A DNA stretch of 64,000 nt from Caldimonas mangrovi (GTDB taxonomy: Bacteria > Pseudomonadota > Gammaproteobacteria > Burkholderiales > Burkholderiaceae_C). The notes under the pieces are model-generated. The model was not told where the DNA came from. It did no database searches and saw only the letters and a program-made list of their open reading frames with translations. The stretch's first letter is position 1, and each line of letters opens with the position of its first letter. Positions 62,359-64,000 of the stretch are shown piece after piece. The stretch covers positions 1 through 64,000 of the forward strand of contig NZ_JAMKFE010000022.1 of assembly GCF_023721835.1 (NCBI RefSeq), read 5' to 3'. The position numbers were made by a program, and so were the translations under genes.

Positions 62359-62883
62359 TCACGACTTGGCCTGCGGGCCGCCCCGAGCACCCGTCGCCGC
62401 GCAGTCCTGTTGCGCCAGTGCTTCCGCACGCAGCGCGCGCAGCGTCCCATGCCATCCTTGTTCGGAGTCGAAAATTCCGCGCATCGTTTCGGCGCTCTCG
62501 GCGTAACGCTCGAGCTTGCGGTGTTCCAGTTCGACGCGCGTGAACTCCGGGGTTTGCTCCACGAAGCGCACCTCGACCTCGGTGACGAAGGAGGGGTTGT
62601 ACTGCCACTGCGCATCGATGTTCCAGCTCAGCAAGAGCCGGTGCGGTGGTTCCCACGCAAGCACCACGCCCCAATCGCATTCGCTGCCATCGTCACCCCG
62701 CTCGTACCAGCGCCCGCCGACGCGGGGCTCGATCGTCGCGACAAACGACTCGGTGCGGCCGATGCGGTTCTTGCGCGGCCACCAGGCGTCGATGCGTTCG
62801 ACGAAGACCGAGAACACGTGCGCGGCGGGCGCCTCGATGGTCACGGTCTTGCGGACCAGGATGTTCTGCACGGCAACATTCAT
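62359..62883 (-). CDS. SRPBCC/AHSA1-type protein
   Basis: A 174-residue START-like domain protein. VRKTVTIEAPAAHVFSVF begins the fold, WWPRKNRIG, then GGRWYERGDDGSECDWGVVLAWEPPHRLLLSW are the AHSA1 hallmarks. Such proteins often sit behind an ArsR regulator; the ligand is a hydrophobic molecule, unknown. It overlaps the ArsR gene by four bases (ATGA). Confidence 0.87.
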   Translation of the reverse strand: MNVAVQNILVRKTVTIEAPAAHVFSVFVERIDAWWPRKNRIGRTESFVATIEPRVGGRWYERGDDGSECDWGVVLAWEPPHRLLLSWNIDAQWQYNPSFVTEVEVRFVEQTPEFTRVELEHRKLERYAESAETMRGIFDSEQGWHGTLRALRAEALAQQDCAATGARGGPQAKS

Positions 62884-63209
62884 GTTCTGCTCCTATCGGG
62901 CCTGGGTTTGTGGGTGGATTCGGCCAGGGCCTTGAGATCGCCCAGCGCCTCGGTCCACAACGCGTCGAGGTAGGCGCGCATGGCGCGCAGTCCATCGGGA
63001 TCGACTCCGTAGATGTTTCTCGTGCCGGCGCGGTCGAAGCGCACGAGCCCGGCGTCTTGTAGCACTTTCAGGTGCTGCGACACCGCAGGCCGCGACACGG
63101 GCAATTGGGCGGCCAGCTCGGTCACCGCGCGTGGTTGCCGCGCCAGCATCTCGAAGATGCGGCGGCGGGTAGGGTCGCCCAGAGCATGGAAGTGACGGGA
63201 AGCATCCAT
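62880..63209 (-). CDS. ArsR-family regulator
   Basis: A 109-residue winged helix protein: ALGDPTRRRIFEMLA is helix 1, SRPAVSQHLKVLQDAGLV the recognition helix, RNIYGVDPDGL the wing. It lacks the metal-binding cysteines of ArsR/SmtB, as usual for the SRPBCC-linked group. The ATG at 63209 is six bases after a TACCAT -10 hexamer, so the message should begin at the A of the ATG. Confidence 0.88.
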   Translation of the reverse strand: MDASRHFHALGDPTRRRIFEMLARQPRAVTELAAQLPVSRPAVSQHLKVLQDAGLVRFDRAGTRNIYGVDPDGLRAMRAYLDALWTEALGDLKALAESTHKPRPDRSRT

Positions 63210-63215
63210 TGCCAC

Positions 63216-63244
63216 ATGGTAGACACACACTTACCGTAAGTCAA
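63216..63244 (-). promoter_or_regulatory. Promoter with embedded operator of the arsR-SRPBCC pair
   Basis: On the minus strand TTGACT (63239-63244), 17 bases, TACCAT (63216-63221). The palindrome ACTTA-ccg-TAAGT (63229-63241) overlaps the -35 and spacer, a fit for autorepression by the ArsR-type protein. Confidence 0.68.
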
Positions 63245-64000
63245 TTCTTACCTAACGCGGTTTCTTTTGGTGCCAGCCTGCCTGCCCGGTCGACGAGCTC
63301 CGCCAGCCGCCGCTGGTAGTCCGGGTGTTCCGTTCCGCAGCAGCGGTCCCACCAGGTGAAGTAGAGCCCGTAGTTGTGATGCCCGCCGGCATGGTGCATG
63401 TCATGGTGCAACGCGGTCGTGAGCCAGCGCCCCCACCACCCGGCAAGCCAGCCCCCCGGAATCAACTCCACGCCGGCGTGGCCCAGCACATTGCGAACGA
63501 TCATGTGGGTCAGGAACACGACAATGACCAGCGGGTGCAACGGCAGGGCCAGCAGCGCCAGGTCCAGAAACACGGCTTGCACGACGGCCTCTCCGGCCGA
63601 AAAGCTGTAAGCGGCCCACGGCGTCGGTGCAACCGAACGGTGGTGGGTGAGGTGCAGCCAGCGAAAAAGGCCGGGACGGTGCAGAAGCCGATGCGTCCAG
63701 TAGAACCAGGTGTCGTGCAACACCGTCAGCAGCACGAGGCTGGCCACCGCATAGAAGGCACTGCGCTCGTTCCAGTCGGTGTACACGGTCAACAGGCCCG
63801 CCTGGGCACCTGCCGCGATGAACGCTCCGTTGGCTGAGAACACGAGCACGGTCACCAGCGAATGCAGCAACTCGCGGCGCCGCTGCCCGGCCGCAGGTTG
63901 CCGGGCGCGCACCGAGCGTCGCGTGATCCAGGCCGCCGGCAGCAGCGCCAGGATCAGGGTCACCAGCCCGGCCGGGACCAGGTAGCGCAGCAGGTCGCCC
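63241..64000 (-). CDS. Fatty acid hydroxylase/sterol desaturase family protein, 5' end outside window
   Basis: An integral membrane diiron oxygenase. About 253 residues are visible; the frame is open to the window edge (GDLLRYLVPAGLV), so the start lies beyond 64000. Histidine motifs are HDTWFYWTHRLLH, HLTHH and the C-terminal HHDMHH, which bind the two irons. The family hydroxylates fatty acids, sterols or carotenoids; substrate unknown. The stop lies against the ArsR promoter. Confidence 0.85.
   Translation of the reverse strand, partial: GDLLRYLVPAGLVTLILALLPAAWITRRSVRARQPAAGQRRRELLHSLVTVLVFSANGAFIAAGAQAGLLTVYTDWNERSAFYAVASLVLLTVLHDTWFYWTHRLLHRPGLFRWLHLTHHRSVAPTPWAAYSFSAGEAVVQAVFLDLALLALPLHPLVIVVFLTHMIVRNVLGHAGVELIPGGWLAGWWGRWLTTALHHDMHHAGGHHNYGLYFTWWDRCCGTEHPDYQRRLAELVDRAGRLAPKETALGKN

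Noticed and set aside
60984-63209. ArsR gene at 62.9 kb as the missing half of the rhodanese gene
   Set aside because: It is a complete ArsR protein of a different group, linked to SRPBCC by a four-base overlap, and 1.6 kb away from the rhodanese remnant.

Overview
The window is 64 kb of GC-rich, densely packed bacterial chromosome. Codon use, gene families (Bug-type tricarboxylate-binding protein, liv operon, TRAP carrier, LysR/MarR/ArsR regulators) and the presence of an aryl polyene pigment locus point to a betaproteobacterium of the order Burkholderiales, probably near the Rubrivivax/Leptothrix/Caldimonas group. That placement is inference; no rRNA or tRNA gene is present to confirm it.

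Layout. 0.1-6.3 kb: an epimerase-like protein, a ferredoxin-flavin reductase, a Bug-type binding protein, an acetylornithine-type aminotransferase preceded by an arginine-rich leader peptide and terminator, and an orphan branched-chain amino-acid-type binding protein. Two 104-bp structured palindromes lie at 2.2-2.5 kb. 6.5-23.2 kb: a single leftward run of 20 tightly overlapping genes forming an aryl polyene (APE) pigment cluster. It has three ketosynthase-family proteins (one a chain-length factor), ketoreductase, two dehydratase partners, two acyl carrier proteins, a phosphopantetheinyl transferase, an AMP-ligase fused to a hotdog dehydratase, acyl- and glycosyltransferases, a LolA-like carrier, an MMPL exporter, and a tyrosine-type ammonia-lyase that probably makes the aryl starter. 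23.6-27.2 kb: livHMGF. 27.5-33.7 kb: rarA, two DUF4398/OmpA-type lipoproteins, an AI-2E family permease, a 365-bp nested inverted repeat and an ABC exporter.

34-43 kb: a ceramidase-like membrane protein, then a group for envelope glycan or lipid work (UDP-glucuronate decarboxylase family, MscS channel, two GT4 glycosyltransferases, PAP2 phosphatase, polysaccharide deacetylase-like protein), then small stress-type proteins and topoisomerase IB. 43.5-48.6 kb: glutamate dehydrogenase, a MarR regulator divergent from a siderophore-interacting-type flavoprotein with twin operators, a LysR regulator, an SDR and a tautomerase. 48.8-53.1 kb: a secreted hydrolase with two lipase-like domains, a previously easily missed 58-residue lipoprotein, and an unusual chemoreceptor. 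53.2-61 kb: a catabolic/uptake operon (TRAP carrier, serine beta-lactamase-fold hydrolase, ABC binding protein, 3-hydroxyacyl-CoA dehydrogenase) with a divergent AraC regulator. 61-62.3 kb: a decaying patch (truncated rhodanese, broken MFS, frameshifted methyltransferase). 62.4-64 kb: SRPBCC plus ArsR pair and an edge-truncated fatty-acid-hydroxylase family protein.

The observations I rank highest are the arginine leader/attenuator before the aminotransferase (3.7-3.85 kb), the pair of covarying 104-bp palindromes (2.2-2.5 kb), and the APE cluster with its own tyrosine-ammonia-lyase-like enzyme, fused ligase-dehydratase and split GT2/acyltransferase. All functional assignments are from reading the sequence; no database search was possible.
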